Positions 52,900-61,913 are shown, counted from the stretch's first letter. The stretch is 64,000 nucleotides of DNA from UBA7662 sp943369355 (GCA_943369355.1 CALRMX020000009.1:1-64000), one strand, 5' to 3'. A program made the numbers and translations. The notes: generated by a model not told the origin, from the letters alone.

Positions 52900-52930
52900 T
52901 TTGAGGATATAGGCTACTGTTCTATCTTTG
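52900..52930 (+). promoter_or_regulatory. Complete Bacteroidota promoter for the Hpt gene
   Basis: TTTG at 52900-52903, a 19-nt spacer and TATCTTTG at 52923-52930 form an exact -33/-7 pair. The ATG follows 31 nt downstream. Confidence 0.75.
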
Positions 52931-52961
52931 TTGCATCTATTCGATTTAAACCCATACCTAC

Positions 52962-53303
52962 ATGTCTTCTTCCAGTCTTGTCACCTTCGATTATTTAAAT
53001 GAGATCTCAGGCGGTGATACCGATTTTCAAAAAGAAATCATTCAGACCTTTCTCGAAGAAATGGTCAATGAAATAGCCAATCTCCAGAAGGCCACAGCTA
53101 ACGAAGAATGGACCCAAGTGGGAAGCCTTGCCCACAAAATAAAGGCGCCCATCAGCATGCTATGCACCGAACAGCTCAAAAGCCGAGTGTTGTTTATTGA
53201 AAAAAATGCCAAGGCCGGTGAAGCTCTCGACCGCATTCCCTCGGAGGTGTCGTTGTTGGTGCAAGACCTCGAGTTGGTCATGACCGAACTTCGCAATATC
53301 TAA
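52962..53303 (+). CDS. Stand-alone histidine phosphotransfer (HPt) domain protein
   Basis: This 113-aa protein consists of one HPt four-helix domain. The phospho-accepting histidine is His58 in GSLAHKIKAPISML, matching the AHxLKG-type motif. The N-terminal GGDTDFQKEIIQTFLEEM is the usual first helix. It should relay phosphate between a hybrid histidine kinase and a response regulator, neither of which is adjacent. It has a well-formed promoter and its own terminator, so it is expressed independently. Confidence 0.9.
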   Translation: MSSSSLVTFDYLNEISGGDTDFQKEIIQTFLEEMVNEIANLQKATANEEWTQVGSLAHKIKAPISMLCTEQLKSRVLFIEKNAKAGEALDRIPSEVSLLVQDLELVMTELRNI

Positions 53304-53345
53304 AAAACAAACGAGCCGGTGTTTCCACCAGCTCGCCGTACATCG

Positions 53346-53370
53346 AGGAGGGCAATGCCCTCCTTTTTTT
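53346..53370. terminator. Intrinsic terminator between the Hpt and T9SS genes
   Basis: The stem AGGAGGGC / GCCCTCCT with an AAT loop is followed by T7. A second, imperfect hairpin (CGAGCCGGTG / CACCAGCTCG) lies just upstream. Confidence 0.85.
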
Positions 53371-53374
53371 ATTT

Positions 53375-54937
53375 TTAGCGTTTTACAATGCGCAAGGTCT
53401 GTTGCGCTTGGTCGGTAGTCAACTGCACCAAATACATGCCTGCTGGCAACTGATGGAGTGCTAAGCTAAACTCGTTTTCTGTTTCTACTGCCGAAAGTTC
53501 CTTCTGCATGACCATTTGACCGTTGAGGTTCATCACGCGGGCTTGAACAGCCACTCCGCGATATTTATCTCCCAAACGTAGCTTTAAGTCGCCTTCGGTA
53601 GGGTTTGGCCAAGCGGTAAGTTCGAGCATTTTGTTGTTTTGGGTTGAATTGGTGCTGCCGGGTACAAAAACGTACTCAATCAAACGACCTTTTTCGTAAG
53701 TGCCTGTATTTACATCCCAAAAAATGGCTTCTACAGAGGCAGGTTTTCCATTCGCAAAGGTGTAAGCATAACGTACACCGTCGGTAATAACCCAACCACT
53801 GCTGGCATCGTAGCCGGCTTCGTGGTTTTCGAGTAAGTTGCCTTGTGCGTCGTAGCTAAAGAAGGTTCGGTTAACCGAATCCCATGCTGAGGTGGTGGTA
53901 TTGGGCAACATTTCGGTGAATTGGGCGATGCGAGTGCCTTGGTAGCTTACGGCAAAGCGTTGATCGGCTTGCCAGCTGCTGCCACTCCATGCGTCGATGG
54001 TGAAGTGCTGGATACGGCCGTTTTGAACGGTCGAAACGGAACGCATCAGGTTGGCACCTCCCTGTGTGGCGATGTAGTCGGTAGGTTGCATCAAAAACAG
54101 CTCGGCTTGTGGTAGTACGGCAAAGTCGTTGACGAATGGATTGGTGAGACCGAAAGCTTCCGACCAGGTAGTGAAACCAAATCCCCAGCTCATATTGCTG
54201 TACAAAACGGGATTGACAAATCCACCACCAAAGGCGTCGTAGTCTTCTAGGGTCATCTGTTGTGGGTGGCCGTTGGCTGCATAGCTGATGTTGCTACCGC
54301 GAGAAAGGGTAATCCAGCCGGTACCGCCAAACATATCGAGTATGCTAAATACGAAACCTGTTACTACGCCTTGTGCATTGTAGGTGGTGGCCACCGAATC
54401 GCCGAATACCGCTGTCCAGCTGCTCACCCTGCCTTGACGCGTTTGGCCTAAGCTGGGTACATAGTGGATGCGCGACTGGGCGTTGCCGTACTGATCGTAC
54501 AACATTTCAAAACGGTAAGCTTCTTCAAGCCCTACACCTGCATCTTCTTGGTAAAGGTACTGCGTGAGCTTGTTAGGCGCCAGCCATACCATGGTTTCCA
54601 TGGCTACCAATTGCAAACCGGCACCAAAGTCGTAATAGTAACGGATGGTGTCGGGCATGTTCATGTTGTTGTAGTGGTACGATACGTTGGCTTGAAGCGT
54701 ATACGCCATTAAGCCTGCATCCCAGGTGCTCTGACGTGCCGAGTCGGGGAACCAGTTGGCTGTAGTAGCCGCCACACGTCCTTGAAGAAAACCGGCGCGG
54801 TGGTTGGTACTCATGCTCTCGAGCATTCGCTGATTGATTTTTTTTCCTTTGAATGGATTATGGCCGATGGTTTGGATGGCCATTGCGCTTTGGGCTACCA
54901 GCAGAAGGGTAGCAGCAAACAGAAAAATTCGTTGCAT
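53375..54937 (-). CDS. Secreted protein with T9SS C-terminal sorting domain
   Basis: The start is ATG 54937 (MQRIFLFAATLLLVAQSAMA), giving 520 aa with a clean signal peptide; the open frame upstream is not coding. The mature body contains many short beta repeats of the YD-x-x-G-N / FSYDAQGNLLENHE kind, similar to YD/RHS-like or DUF-type strands. The C-terminus, from about residue 440, is a type IX sorting domain (LTAWPNPTEGDLKLRLGD, ARVMNLNGQMVMQKEL, LPAGMYLVQLTTDQ) ending in LRIVKR. The N-terminal part has no family I recognise. Confidence 0.88.
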   Translation of the reverse strand: MQRIFLFAATLLLVAQSAMAIQTIGHNPFKGKKINQRMLESMSTNHRAGFLQGRVAATTANWFPDSARQSTWDAGLMAYTLQANVSYHYNNMNMPDTIRYYYDFGAGLQLVAMETMVWLAPNKLTQYLYQEDAGVGLEEAYRFEMLYDQYGNAQSRIHYVPSLGQTRQGRVSSWTAVFGDSVATTYNAQGVVTGFVFSILDMFGGTGWITLSRGSNISYAANGHPQQMTLEDYDAFGGGFVNPVLYSNMSWGFGFTTWSEAFGLTNPFVNDFAVLPQAELFLMQPTDYIATQGGANLMRSVSTVQNGRIQHFTIDAWSGSSWQADQRFAVSYQGTRIAQFTEMLPNTTTSAWDSVNRTFFSYDAQGNLLENHEAGYDASSGWVITDGVRYAYTFANGKPASVEAIFWDVNTGTYEKGRLIEYVFVPGSTNSTQNNKMLELTAWPNPTEGDLKLRLGDKYRGVAVQARVMNLNGQMVMQKELSAVETENEFSLALHQLPAGMYLVQLTTDQAQQTLRIVKR

Positions 54938-55069
54938 AAAGTTGGGTTTAAATGAACGAACCCTGCTTTGCGAATGCTGTGCCAACACGACGACTCCCGA
55001 ACGCTTTGTCGCAAAATGCCAATTTTCGGTTTCCTGAGAACAAGTGGAGGGCCTCATTACTCGACCTGT

Positions 55070-55106
55070 AAATAAAAAAGTGCCGGCTGAGTTTCAACCG
55101 GCACTG
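55070..55106 (-). terminator. Intrinsic terminator of the suf operon
   Basis: On the minus strand the stem AGTGCCGG / CCGGCACT is followed by a T6 run. It lies about 24 nt after the stop of the last suf gene. Confidence 0.88.
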
Positions 55107-55128
55107 CATGCGTTGTCTATTTTTTTGA

Positions 55129-55458
55129 CTACAAAAAGCCAAGCTCTAGTTTGGCTTCTTCGCTCATCAATTCCTGGCTCCACGGCGGATCGAAGGTCAG
55201 GTCTACTTTGACTTCGTTTACTCCGGCTATGCCTTTGAGTTTGCCTTCAACTTCTCCGGGAAGCGTGCCGGCAACCGGACATGCAGGGGAGGTGAGGGTC
55301 ATCACCACCACCATATTCCCTCCGGGTGATACTTTAATTTCGTAAATCAGCCCCAATTCGTAAATATTAACGGGAATTTCAGGGTCGTAAATCGTTTTAA
55401 GAACGCTTATGGCGTCGTTCTGAATTTCTACAAAGCTACGTTCTGTCGAATTTTCCAT
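55129..55458 (-). CDS. sufT: MIP18/DUF59-family Fe-S assembly protein (SufT-like)
   Basis: This 109-aa protein has the family motif YDPEIPVNIYELGLIYEIKV, then MTLTSPACPVAGTLPGEVEG with its conserved cysteine, and VDLTFDPPWSQELMSEEAKL. SufT-type proteins take part in Fe-S cluster maturation in SUF-using bacteria. It is the last gene of the suf operon, 6 nt after sufE. Confidence 0.93.
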   Translation of the reverse strand: MENSTERSFVEIQNDAISVLKTIYDPEIPVNIYELGLIYEIKVSPGGNMVVVMTLTSPACPVAGTLPGEVEGKLKGIAGVNEVKVDLTFDPPWSQELMSEEAKLELGFL

Positions 55459-55464
55459 CGTGCT

Positions 55465-55890
55465 TCAGGCTTTAGTGGCGTGGTAGGCGTGGGCGTACGT
55501 CCGCATTTGTTTCAACATATTGGCCAGGCCATTCGAACGGTTGGGCGACAAATGTTCGTGTAATCCTATCCGTTCGAGCAAATCAAATTTTTCGTTGAGC
55601 AGGGTTTCGGGCTGCTGACCGTTAAACACTTTTACCAGCAGCGCGATGAGTCCTTTGGAGATAAAGGCATCGGAATCGGCAACGAAATGCAAACGACCGT
55701 CGACCATTGCGGCTGTTAGCCAAACGCGACTTTGGCAGCCGCGAATCAGGTTTAGGTCGGTTTTGTCGGCCTCGGGCATGGGCGCTAAGGTTTTACCGAG
55801 ATCGATTAAATATGCGTATTTGTCGGTCCACTCCTCCAAGAAGCTGAAGTCGTCGATCAATTGGTCTTGTATTTCGCGGAAGTCGGGCAT
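55465..55890 (-). CDS. sufE: SufE-like sulfur acceptor
   Basis: This 141-aa protein accepts persulfide sulfur from SufS. The acceptor cysteine is Cys52 in LIRGCQSRVWLTA, the SufE hallmark, followed by SDAFISKGLIALLVKVFNG and the C-terminal SPNRSNGLANMLKQM. The start overlaps the sufS stop by one base. Length is that of E. coli SufE. Confidence 0.96.
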   Translation of the reverse strand: MPDFREIQDQLIDDFSFLEEWTDKYAYLIDLGKTLAPMPEADKTDLNLIRGCQSRVWLTAAMVDGRLHFVADSDAFISKGLIALLVKVFNGQQPETLLNEKFDLLERIGLHEHLSPNRSNGLANMLKQMRTYAHAYHATKA

Positions 55891-57113
55891 TAAGCGAGTA
55901 TTGGGATGATTTTTTGCAAGGCGGCAACGAATATGTCTATCTCCTCCTCGGTATTGTAGAATGCAAAACTGGCCCTGCAGGTTCCCGGCAGTCCAAATCT
56001 ATCCATGAGTGGCTGGGTGCAATGGTGACCAGTACGTATGGCGATACCTTGCTGGTCGAGCAATACGCCAATGTCGTACGGGTGTGCTGCGCCTATCAGG
56101 AATGAAATCACGGCAATTTTCTCGGGGGCGGTGCCATAAATTCGCAATCCGTCGAGCTGCTGCAACTTGCCGGTGGCGTAGGCGAGCAGCTTGTTTTCGC
56201 GGGCTTCGATGGCTTCCATGCCAAGCGTGCCGAGGTAGTCGAGGGCTGTGCCAAAGGCAATTACGTCGGCGATGTTGGGTGTTCCTGCCTCGAACTTCAG
56301 CGGGAGCACATTGAAGGTGGTTTTTTCGAATGTCACCCGGTCTATCATATCGCCACCTCCTTGGTAGGGCGGCATGTCGTCGAGCAGCTCCCGTTTTCCA
56401 TACAACACGCCGATGCCGGTAGGTCCACACATTTTGTGGGCCGAAAAGGCAAGGAAATCCACGTCGAGGGCTTGCACATCGATGGTGCTGTGGGCCGCGG
56501 CCTGCGCTGCATCCAACAATACGGGGATGTCGTATTCGTGCGCTGCATGGATAATTTCCTGCACGGGATTAACGGTTCCGAGGGCGTTGCTGATCCAGTT
56601 TACGGCGACTATTTTGGTCTTTTCGCTGAGCAAACTGTAAAACGCATCCATGTCGAGGGTGCCGTTATCGAGCACGGGTATTACCTTGAGTACGGCGCCT
56701 TTTTCTTCGCAGATGAGCTGCCAAGGCACAATATTGGCGTGATGTTCGAGTCCGCTGATGAGAACTTCATCGCCAAACCGCAGGCTGCTGCGCCCCCAGC
56801 TGGAGGCCACCAAGTTGATGCTGTCGGTAGTGCCTTTGGTGTAGATGATTTCGGCTGCTTCACGGGCATTGAGCCATGCTTGCAGCTTGAAACGGGTGGC
56901 TTCGTAGGCGTCGGTGGCTTGCTGACTCAAACGATGCACGCCGCGGTGCACATTGCTGTTGTAGCGGCTGTAATAATCCACCAAGCTATCGAGTACCTGC
57001 TTGGGCTTTTGCGAGGTGGCGGCATTGTCGAAATACACCAACGGTTTACCGTGAACACGCTGGCCCAAAATGGGGAAATCGTTGCGAATGCTGCTCCAGT
57101 CGACCATACTCAT
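55890..57113 (-). CDS. sufS: Cysteine desulfurase SufS
   Basis: This 407-aa class V PLP enzyme extracts sulfur from cysteine. The Schiff-base lysine is Lys227 in FLAFSAHKMCGPTG, the PLP phosphate loop is in TKGTTDSINLVA, and the catalytic cysteine is Cys365 in IRTGHHCTQPLM, the short-loop SufS type. SufE, its activator, is encoded immediately downstream (1-nt overlap) and sufD lies 2 nt upstream. Confidence 0.97.
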   Translation of the reverse strand: MSMVDWSSIRNDFPILGQRVHGKPLVYFDNAATSQKPKQVLDSLVDYYSRYNSNVHRGVHRLSQQATDAYEATRFKLQAWLNAREAAEIIYTKGTTDSINLVASSWGRSSLRFGDEVLISGLEHHANIVPWQLICEEKGAVLKVIPVLDNGTLDMDAFYSLLSEKTKIVAVNWISNALGTVNPVQEIIHAAHEYDIPVLLDAAQAAAHSTIDVQALDVDFLAFSAHKMCGPTGIGVLYGKRELLDDMPPYQGGGDMIDRVTFEKTTFNVLPLKFEAGTPNIADVIAFGTALDYLGTLGMEAIEARENKLLAYATGKLQQLDGLRIYGTAPEKIAVISFLIGAAHPYDIGVLLDQQGIAIRTGHHCTQPLMDRFGLPGTCRASFAFYNTEEEIDIFVAALQKIIPILA

Positions 57114-57115
57114 CG

Positions 57116-58423
57116 TTAGAATTCAATTTGCATGCGGTGCAATTCGTCCATGAGCTGCGCCATCAAATCGTCGCGCAACGCATCGATGCGCACCTCCTCG
57201 ATCACTTCTCCGGCAAAGGCCGTGAGCAGGATGGTGCGCGCTTTGTCTTCGGGTATTCCTCGCGCTTTGAGGTAAAATAATTCGTTGTTGTCGAGCTGCC
57301 CCGTGGTTGCGCCGTGCGAACATTTTACGTCGTCGGCAAAAATCTCCAATTCGGGTTTTGCGAAAACGCTACCGGTATCGGCCAACAAAATATTGGCATT
57401 GCTCTGGTAGGCATTGGTTTTTTGTGCGTCTTGTCGCACCAATATCTTTCCGTTGAATACGGCTTTACCTTCCGGACCAACGATGCCTTTGTAGAGCTCG
57501 GTGCTTTCGCAGTTGGGCTCGGCGTGGTCCATGAGGGTGTGGTTGTCAATTAAATTGTCTCGATCGAGCAGATAGAGTCCGTAGTAGTGCGTTTCGCAGC
57601 CTTTTCCGGCATGGGCCGTTTGCAGATTATTGCGCACCTTTTCGCCGCTCCAGCTAATGGTTGCATTGTAGTAGCGGCTGTCGCGCTCTTGTTGCACACG
57701 GGTGGTTCCGTTGTGCCAGGCATCGCCGTAACGGGTTTGCAGTTTGTAGTGATGCAGCTGCGCGTTTTTGCCTACGCTCACTTCCAACAGGTCGTTGTCG
57801 AATACCGGGCTCAGGCTGATGTACTTTTCGATGACGGTAAGCTGACTGCCTGCCTCGGCTACGATGAGGTTGCGGGTACTGGCCCACACCCGCTCCTGGG
57901 TGCCGGTGCTGATGTGGTAAACCACCACCGTTTTGATCCAGCTTTCGTTTTTTCCTGAATACACCACAAAACCGTTGTTGGTTAGGGCGGCATTGAGCGC
58001 TGTGAGTCCTTCTTGTTGGATGCGGGCATACTGACCTAAATGCGCCAATACTGGCTCAGGGATGATGCCCAGGGCGCGTTGCAGGCTGCCGGCAAACTGG
58101 TGCTCCTGGTTCCATTCGTGCGAAAGTCCCGGCGCGTAGTGGCCGTTGATGAAAACGAGCTCAATGGCGTCGAGTCCTTCAATGCGGTAAGGGTTGAGGT
58201 CGATGCTGCTGCTGTCGACTACCGGCGTGCCCGCCAAAGGGTCGAGTGCTGCTACTTCGGTCAAATCGGTGTATTTCCAGTCTTCGAGACGTGGGTGCGG
58301 CAATCCGAGGCGTACAAAGCTATTTAACGCTTCCATACGTTGCGGGAGCAGGGCATCTTGACTTTGCAAAGCAAGGTGGTGCTGCAAACGTTCGTTCAAA
58401 CTTGGCGTAAGTACATTTTCCAT
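57116..58423 (-). CDS. sufD: SufD scaffold subunit
   Basis: This 435-aa protein has the SufB/D beta-helix core. It retains the conserved histidine region DDVKCSHGATTGQLDNNELF and ARGIPEDKARTILLTAFAGE. It pairs with SufB and SufC in the SufBC2D complex that builds Fe-S clusters. The N-terminal ~130 residues are helical and variable (RLGLPHPRLEDWKYTDL is the usual start of the fold). It overlaps sufC by one base. Confidence 0.96.
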   Translation of the reverse strand: MENVLTPSLNERLQHHLALQSQDALLPQRMEALNSFVRLGLPHPRLEDWKYTDLTEVAALDPLAGTPVVDSSSIDLNPYRIEGLDAIELVFINGHYAPGLSHEWNQEHQFAGSLQRALGIIPEPVLAHLGQYARIQQEGLTALNAALTNNGFVVYSGKNESWIKTVVVYHISTGTQERVWASTRNLIVAEAGSQLTVIEKYISLSPVFDNDLLEVSVGKNAQLHHYKLQTRYGDAWHNGTTRVQQERDSRYYNATISWSGEKVRNNLQTAHAGKGCETHYYGLYLLDRDNLIDNHTLMDHAEPNCESTELYKGIVGPEGKAVFNGKILVRQDAQKTNAYQSNANILLADTGSVFAKPELEIFADDVKCSHGATTGQLDNNELFYLKARGIPEDKARTILLTAFAGEVIEEVRIDALRDDLMAQLMDELHRMQIEF

Positions 58424-59178
58424 TATACGGTAGCGTTGGCTTCGGCTTTGATCCAGTCGTAACCTTTTTCTTCGAGTTCGAGGGCCAATTCTTTGGTGCC
58501 CGACTTCACGATGCGGCCGTTATACAATACGTGAACAAAATCGGGTACGATGTAATCGAGCAAACGCTGGTAATGCGTAATCACCAAAAAGGCGTTGTTT
58601 TCGTTGCGCAACTTGTTTACGCCTCCCGCTACGATGCGCAGCGCGTCGATATCGAGACCTGAGTCGGTTTCGTCGAGTATGGCCAAGCTAGGCTCAAGCA
58701 TCGCGAGCTGAAAAATTTCGTTCCGTTTTTTTTCGCCGCCCGAAAAACCTTGGTTCACCGAACGTTTCATCAGGGCTTCGTCGAGTTCGACCAAAGCGGC
58801 CTTCTCGCGCATCAGCTTCAAAAAGCCAGAGGCATCGAGCTCGGGCAGCTCGCGGTATTTGCGCTGCTCGTTGATGCAGGTGCGCATGAAGTTGGTGATG
58901 CTCACCCCAGGAATTTCGACTGGGTATTGGAATGCGAGAAAGATGCCTTCCCAAGCACGTACTTCGGGTGCAAGCTCGAGCAAATCTTTGCCATTGAAGC
59001 TCACTTCGCCACTTACGTCATATCCTTCTTTACCGGCAATGATGCTCGATAATGTTGATTTGCCAGAACCGTTGGGCCCCATGATGGCGTGCACTTCGCC
59101 GGGATTTACTTCCAGGTTGATGCCTTTGAGTATTTGTTTGCCGTCGATGCTTGCCTTGAGGTTGTTTATTTTGAGCAT
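58423..59178 (-). CDS. sufC: SufC ATPase
   Basis: This 251-aa ABC-type ATPase has the Walker A motif MGPNGSGKSTLSSIIAG, the signature FSGGEKKRNEIFQLA, the Walker B motif ILDETDSGLDIDAL and the switch histidine in VITHYQRLLDYI. It drives conformational change in SufBD for cluster assembly and is cytosolic. It is separated from sufB by 78 nt but joined to sufD by a 1-nt overlap. Confidence 0.97.
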   Translation of the reverse strand: MLKINNLKASIDGKQILKGINLEVNPGEVHAIMGPNGSGKSTLSSIIAGKEGYDVSGEVSFNGKDLLELAPEVRAWEGIFLAFQYPVEIPGVSITNFMRTCINEQRKYRELPELDASGFLKLMREKAALVELDEALMKRSVNQGFSGGEKKRNEIFQLAMLEPSLAILDETDSGLDIDALRIVAGGVNKLRNENNAFLVITHYQRLLDYIVPDFVHVLYNGRIVKSGTKELALELEEKGYDWIKAEANATV

Positions 59179-59256
59179 AATGTTCGTTTCGTTTTCGTGT
59201 GCTGCGTTTTTCAGCTGTTGATGGTTTGATTCCGGAATTTGTCGTTGGGTTTTCGT

Positions 59257-60705
59257 TTAGCCTACCGAACCTTCGAGGGAGATGGCGAGTAGCTTTTTGG
59301 CTTCTACAGCAAATTCCATTGGCAATTTGTCGAGTACTTCTTTGGCGTAACCGTTTACGATGAGCGCCACGGCATCTTCTTGACTGATGCCTCGCTGGTT
59401 GCAGTAAAACAGGATGTCTTCGCCAATCTTAGAGGTGGTAGCTTCATGCTCGACGGTTGCCGAGTTGTTGTTGATCTCGAAATACGGGAAGGTATGCGCT
59501 CCACAACGGTCGCCCATGAGTAGAGAGTCGCATTGCGAGTAATTCCGCGCCCCAGAAGCACTTTTACGCACTTTAACGAGTCCGCGGTACGAGTTTTGAC
59601 TTTTACCGGCACTTATTCCTTTGCTCACAATACGGCTTTTGGTGTTTCGTCCGATGTGAATCATCTTGGTGCCTGTGTCGGCTTGCTGGTAGTTGTTGGT
59701 GAGCGCCACCGAATAAAACTCGCCTATGCTATCGTTGCCTTTGAGTACTACGCTGGGGTATTTCCAGGTAATGGATGAGCCGGTCTCCACTTGGGTCCAG
59801 CTAATTTTGGCACGATCGCCTTGGCATACGCCTCGTTTGGTGACGAAATTGTAGATACCTCCCTTGCCTTCTTTGTCGCCCGGGTACCAGTTTTGTACGG
59901 TGCTGTATTTGATTTCGGCATCTTCGAGCGCCACCAGCTCCACCACGGCGGCATGCAGCTGATTTTCGTCGCGTTTGGGTGCGGTGCAGCCTTCGAGATA
60001 ACTCACATAGGCCGCTTCTTCGGCCACGATGAGGGTACGCTCAAACTGTCCTGTGCCCTGAGCGTTGATGCGGAAATAGGTGCTTAGCTCCATGGGGCAG
60101 CGTACGCCTTTGGGGATAAAAACAAACGATCCGTCGCTAAAAACAGCACTGTTGAGGGCCGCAAAATAGTTGTCGGTATACGGTACCACCGAACCGAGGT
60201 ACTTTTTCACCAACTCGGGATGGGTATGCACTGCTTCGCTGATTGAAGAGAAGATTACTCCTTTTTCGGCTAGCTTTTCTTTGTAGGTGGTGATCACCGA
60301 AACCGAGTCGAGCACGGCATCTACGGCCACACCGGCCAACGCCAGCTGTTCCTCGAGGGGAATGCCCAATTTATCGTAGGTGGCTTTGATCTCCGGGTCG
60401 AGCTCGTCGAGGCTGTTGAGCTTAGCGGCTTCTTTGGGAGCTGCATAATAGCTGATGGCCTGATAGTCGATGGGAGGAAAGCTCACATTTTGCCAATCGG
60501 GTTCGGTCATCTTGAGCCAATGCCGATAGGCTTTCAACCGCCATTCGGTGAGCCATGCTGGCTCTTCTTTTTTCGCTGAAATAAAGCGGACTACGTCTTC
60601 ACTTAGCCCTTTTTCGATGATGTCCTGCTCAATATTGCTTACAAATCCGTATTTGTATTCGTCGGCTGTTAATTGATTCAGTATGTCTTGTTCGTTTCCG
60701 CTCAT
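59257..60705 (-). CDS. sufB: SufB scaffold subunit
   Basis: This 482-aa protein has the SufB core: RCPMELSTYFRINAQGTGQF, YLEGCTAPKRDENQLHAAVV, KISWTQVETGSSITWKYPSV, GRNTKSRIVSKGISAGKSQN and the cysteine-bearing NYSQCDSLLMGDRCGAHTFP. It provides the cluster assembly site within SufBC2D. It is the first gene of the suf operon, preceded by a -7 box. No SufR-type repressor gene is adjacent. Confidence 0.97.
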   Translation of the reverse strand: MSGNEQDILNQLTADEYKYGFVSNIEQDIIEKGLSEDVVRFISAKKEEPAWLTEWRLKAYRHWLKMTEPDWQNVSFPPIDYQAISYYAAPKEAAKLNSLDELDPEIKATYDKLGIPLEEQLALAGVAVDAVLDSVSVITTYKEKLAEKGVIFSSISEAVHTHPELVKKYLGSVVPYTDNYFAALNSAVFSDGSFVFIPKGVRCPMELSTYFRINAQGTGQFERTLIVAEEAAYVSYLEGCTAPKRDENQLHAAVVELVALEDAEIKYSTVQNWYPGDKEGKGGIYNFVTKRGVCQGDRAKISWTQVETGSSITWKYPSVVLKGNDSIGEFYSVALTNNYQQADTGTKMIHIGRNTKSRIVSKGISAGKSQNSYRGLVKVRKSASGARNYSQCDSLLMGDRCGAHTFPYFEINNNSATVEHEATTSKIGEDILFYCNQRGISQEDAVALIVNGYAKEVLDKLPMEFAVEAKKLLAISLEGSVG

Positions 60706-60744
60706 CGCTTTCGTCTGTATTTAGACTTATTCTGAATTAGGCAA

Positions 60745-60752
60745 CAAAGATA
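60745..60752 (-). promoter_or_regulatory. -7 box for the suf operon
   Basis: The minus strand reads TATCTTTG, an exact TAnnTTTG match, 39 nt before the sufB start. No good -33 TTTG is visible at 19-nt spacing. Confidence 0.5.
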
Positions 60753-60887
60753 GCGGAAAATAAGTTTGACCGACCTGCTAATAATGTGTTTTTGCTTGAT
60801 TATAAGCGGATAAAGAGGTCTAAAACGGTCTTTAAGTGAAGCGGTTCTTTCCAAGTTAAAAGCCTGGCAACCGACCTGCTTAAAACA

Positions 60888-61331
60888 CTACTTCAGGCGT
60901 TTCCAATACTGTTTGCGGTACATGCGGCCGTAGCTCACTTCCACCCACAGCTGATCGGGTTTGGGAATGCTCACATTGCAGTTGTACACCCTGCCGTTTT
61001 CGAGGTCGAGGTATTCGCCATTCACAAACCGATTGCCCAATACATTCAGCTTTTCCATCACCACCAAGCCGGCCATGGGTGCGTTTTTGCGCTTGTCGCC
61101 CGACGGGCAGAAGTCGCACTTTTTTTGGCCTTCGAAACGAGAACCTTTGGGAAAGCCACGTAAAACGGCTTTGAGCTGTGGCCCGTCGTACAGCACTTCT
61201 ACAATGAGCCAGGGTTTGCCGTCGCGCGGGTCGGGTACCAACCACTTGCCTGTGGGGTCGTATTTGGGTCCTTGAGCTGGCAGGGTCATGACCTGAAGCA
61301 GCAGTAGTGCGAGGAGGGCTATTTTTTTCAT
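60888..61331 (-). CDS. DUF2147 exported protein
   Basis: This 147-aa protein has a signal peptide (MKKIALLALLLLQVMTLPAQ). It reads in the DUF2147 order: TGKWLVPDPRDGKPWLIVEV, then CDFCPSGDKRKNAPMAGLVV, FVNGEYLDLENGRVYNCNVS and a final MYRKQYWKRL. The family is described as periplasmic and of unknown role. Its start overlaps the stop of the DnaQ-like gene by ATGA, so the two are co-expressed though functionally unrelated on current knowledge. Confidence 0.87.
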   Translation of the reverse strand: MKKIALLALLLLQVMTLPAQGPKYDPTGKWLVPDPRDGKPWLIVEVLYDGPQLKAVLRGFPKGSRFEGQKKCDFCPSGDKRKNAPMAGLVVMEKLNVLGNRFVNGEYLDLENGRVYNCNVSIPKPDQLWVEVSYGRMYRKQYWKRLK

Positions 61332-61900
61332 TTCTTCTTGCGGGTACGGGCTACCTCTTCGAGCGAAACCCCTTCGTTTTGTTTGAGATGTTCTTCCCAG
61401 CCTTCGAGCTGCGGGTACAGTAGTTCGAAGACGGCAGCGGTAGCCAGGGCATCGCCCAAAGCGCGGTGGCGGTTTTCGACTTTAATACCTAAACCCTCGG
61501 CCAGCTTGCCGAGTGAATAGCTGGGCTGCTCGGGCAAATACTTCCTGCTCTTTTTGAGCGTACACAGTTTGTGCGCTTCAAATTCGTAGCCGGCTTCGTT
61601 GAGCTCAAACTTCAGAAAGTTGTAGTCGAAACTCACATCGTGCCCCACAATCACACAATTGCGGAGCTCGTCAATAATTTCACGGGCCTTCTCGGCAAAA
61701 AGTGGAGCCTCGGCCACCATCTCTTCGGAAATGCCCGTAAGCTGCACCACAAACGGGGGAATGGGCACTCCGGGGCGGAATAACGAGCTCCAGGTCGACA
61801 ATACCCTGCGGCCGTCGTGGCGCACAATAGCGAGCTCCAACATGCGGTCGGCCGGATATTTACTCCCCGTTGCTTCGATATCGATTACTGCATAAATCAC
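61328..61900 (-). CDS. DnaQ/RNase T-superfamily 3'-5' exonuclease
   Basis: This 190-aa DEDDh exonuclease has Asp7 and Glu9 in MIYAVIDIEATG, Asp92 in GHDVSFDYNFLKFEL, and His145 plus Asp150 in ENRHRALGDALATA. The order and spacing match the epsilon-like proofreading domain, and the protein lacks any polymerase domain. It could be a free epsilon subunit or an RNA/DNA repair exonuclease. The start is GTG at 61900, just 5 nt after a perfect TAnnTTTG box. Confidence 0.94.
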   Translation of the reverse strand: MIYAVIDIEATGSKYPADRMLELAIVRHDGRRVLSTWSSLFRPGVPIPPFVVQLTGISEEMVAEAPLFAEKAREIIDELRNCVIVGHDVSFDYNFLKFELNEAGYEFEAHKLCTLKKSRKYLPEQPSYSLGKLAEGLGIKVENRHRALGDALATAAVFELLYPQLEGWEEHLKQNEGVSLEEVARTRKKK

Positions 61901-61905
61901 GGCCC

Positions 61906-61913
61906 CAAAAGTA
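61906..61913 (-). promoter_or_regulatory. -7 box abutting the DnaQ-like start
   Basis: The minus strand reads TACTTTTG, an exact TAnnTTTG match, then GGGCC and the GTG start at 61900. Confidence 0.45.

Noticed and set aside
56361..57119. 252-codon plus-strand frame opposite sufS
   Set aside because: sufS on the minus strand carries its PLP lysine and catalytic cysteine; the plus-strand frame is a shadow.
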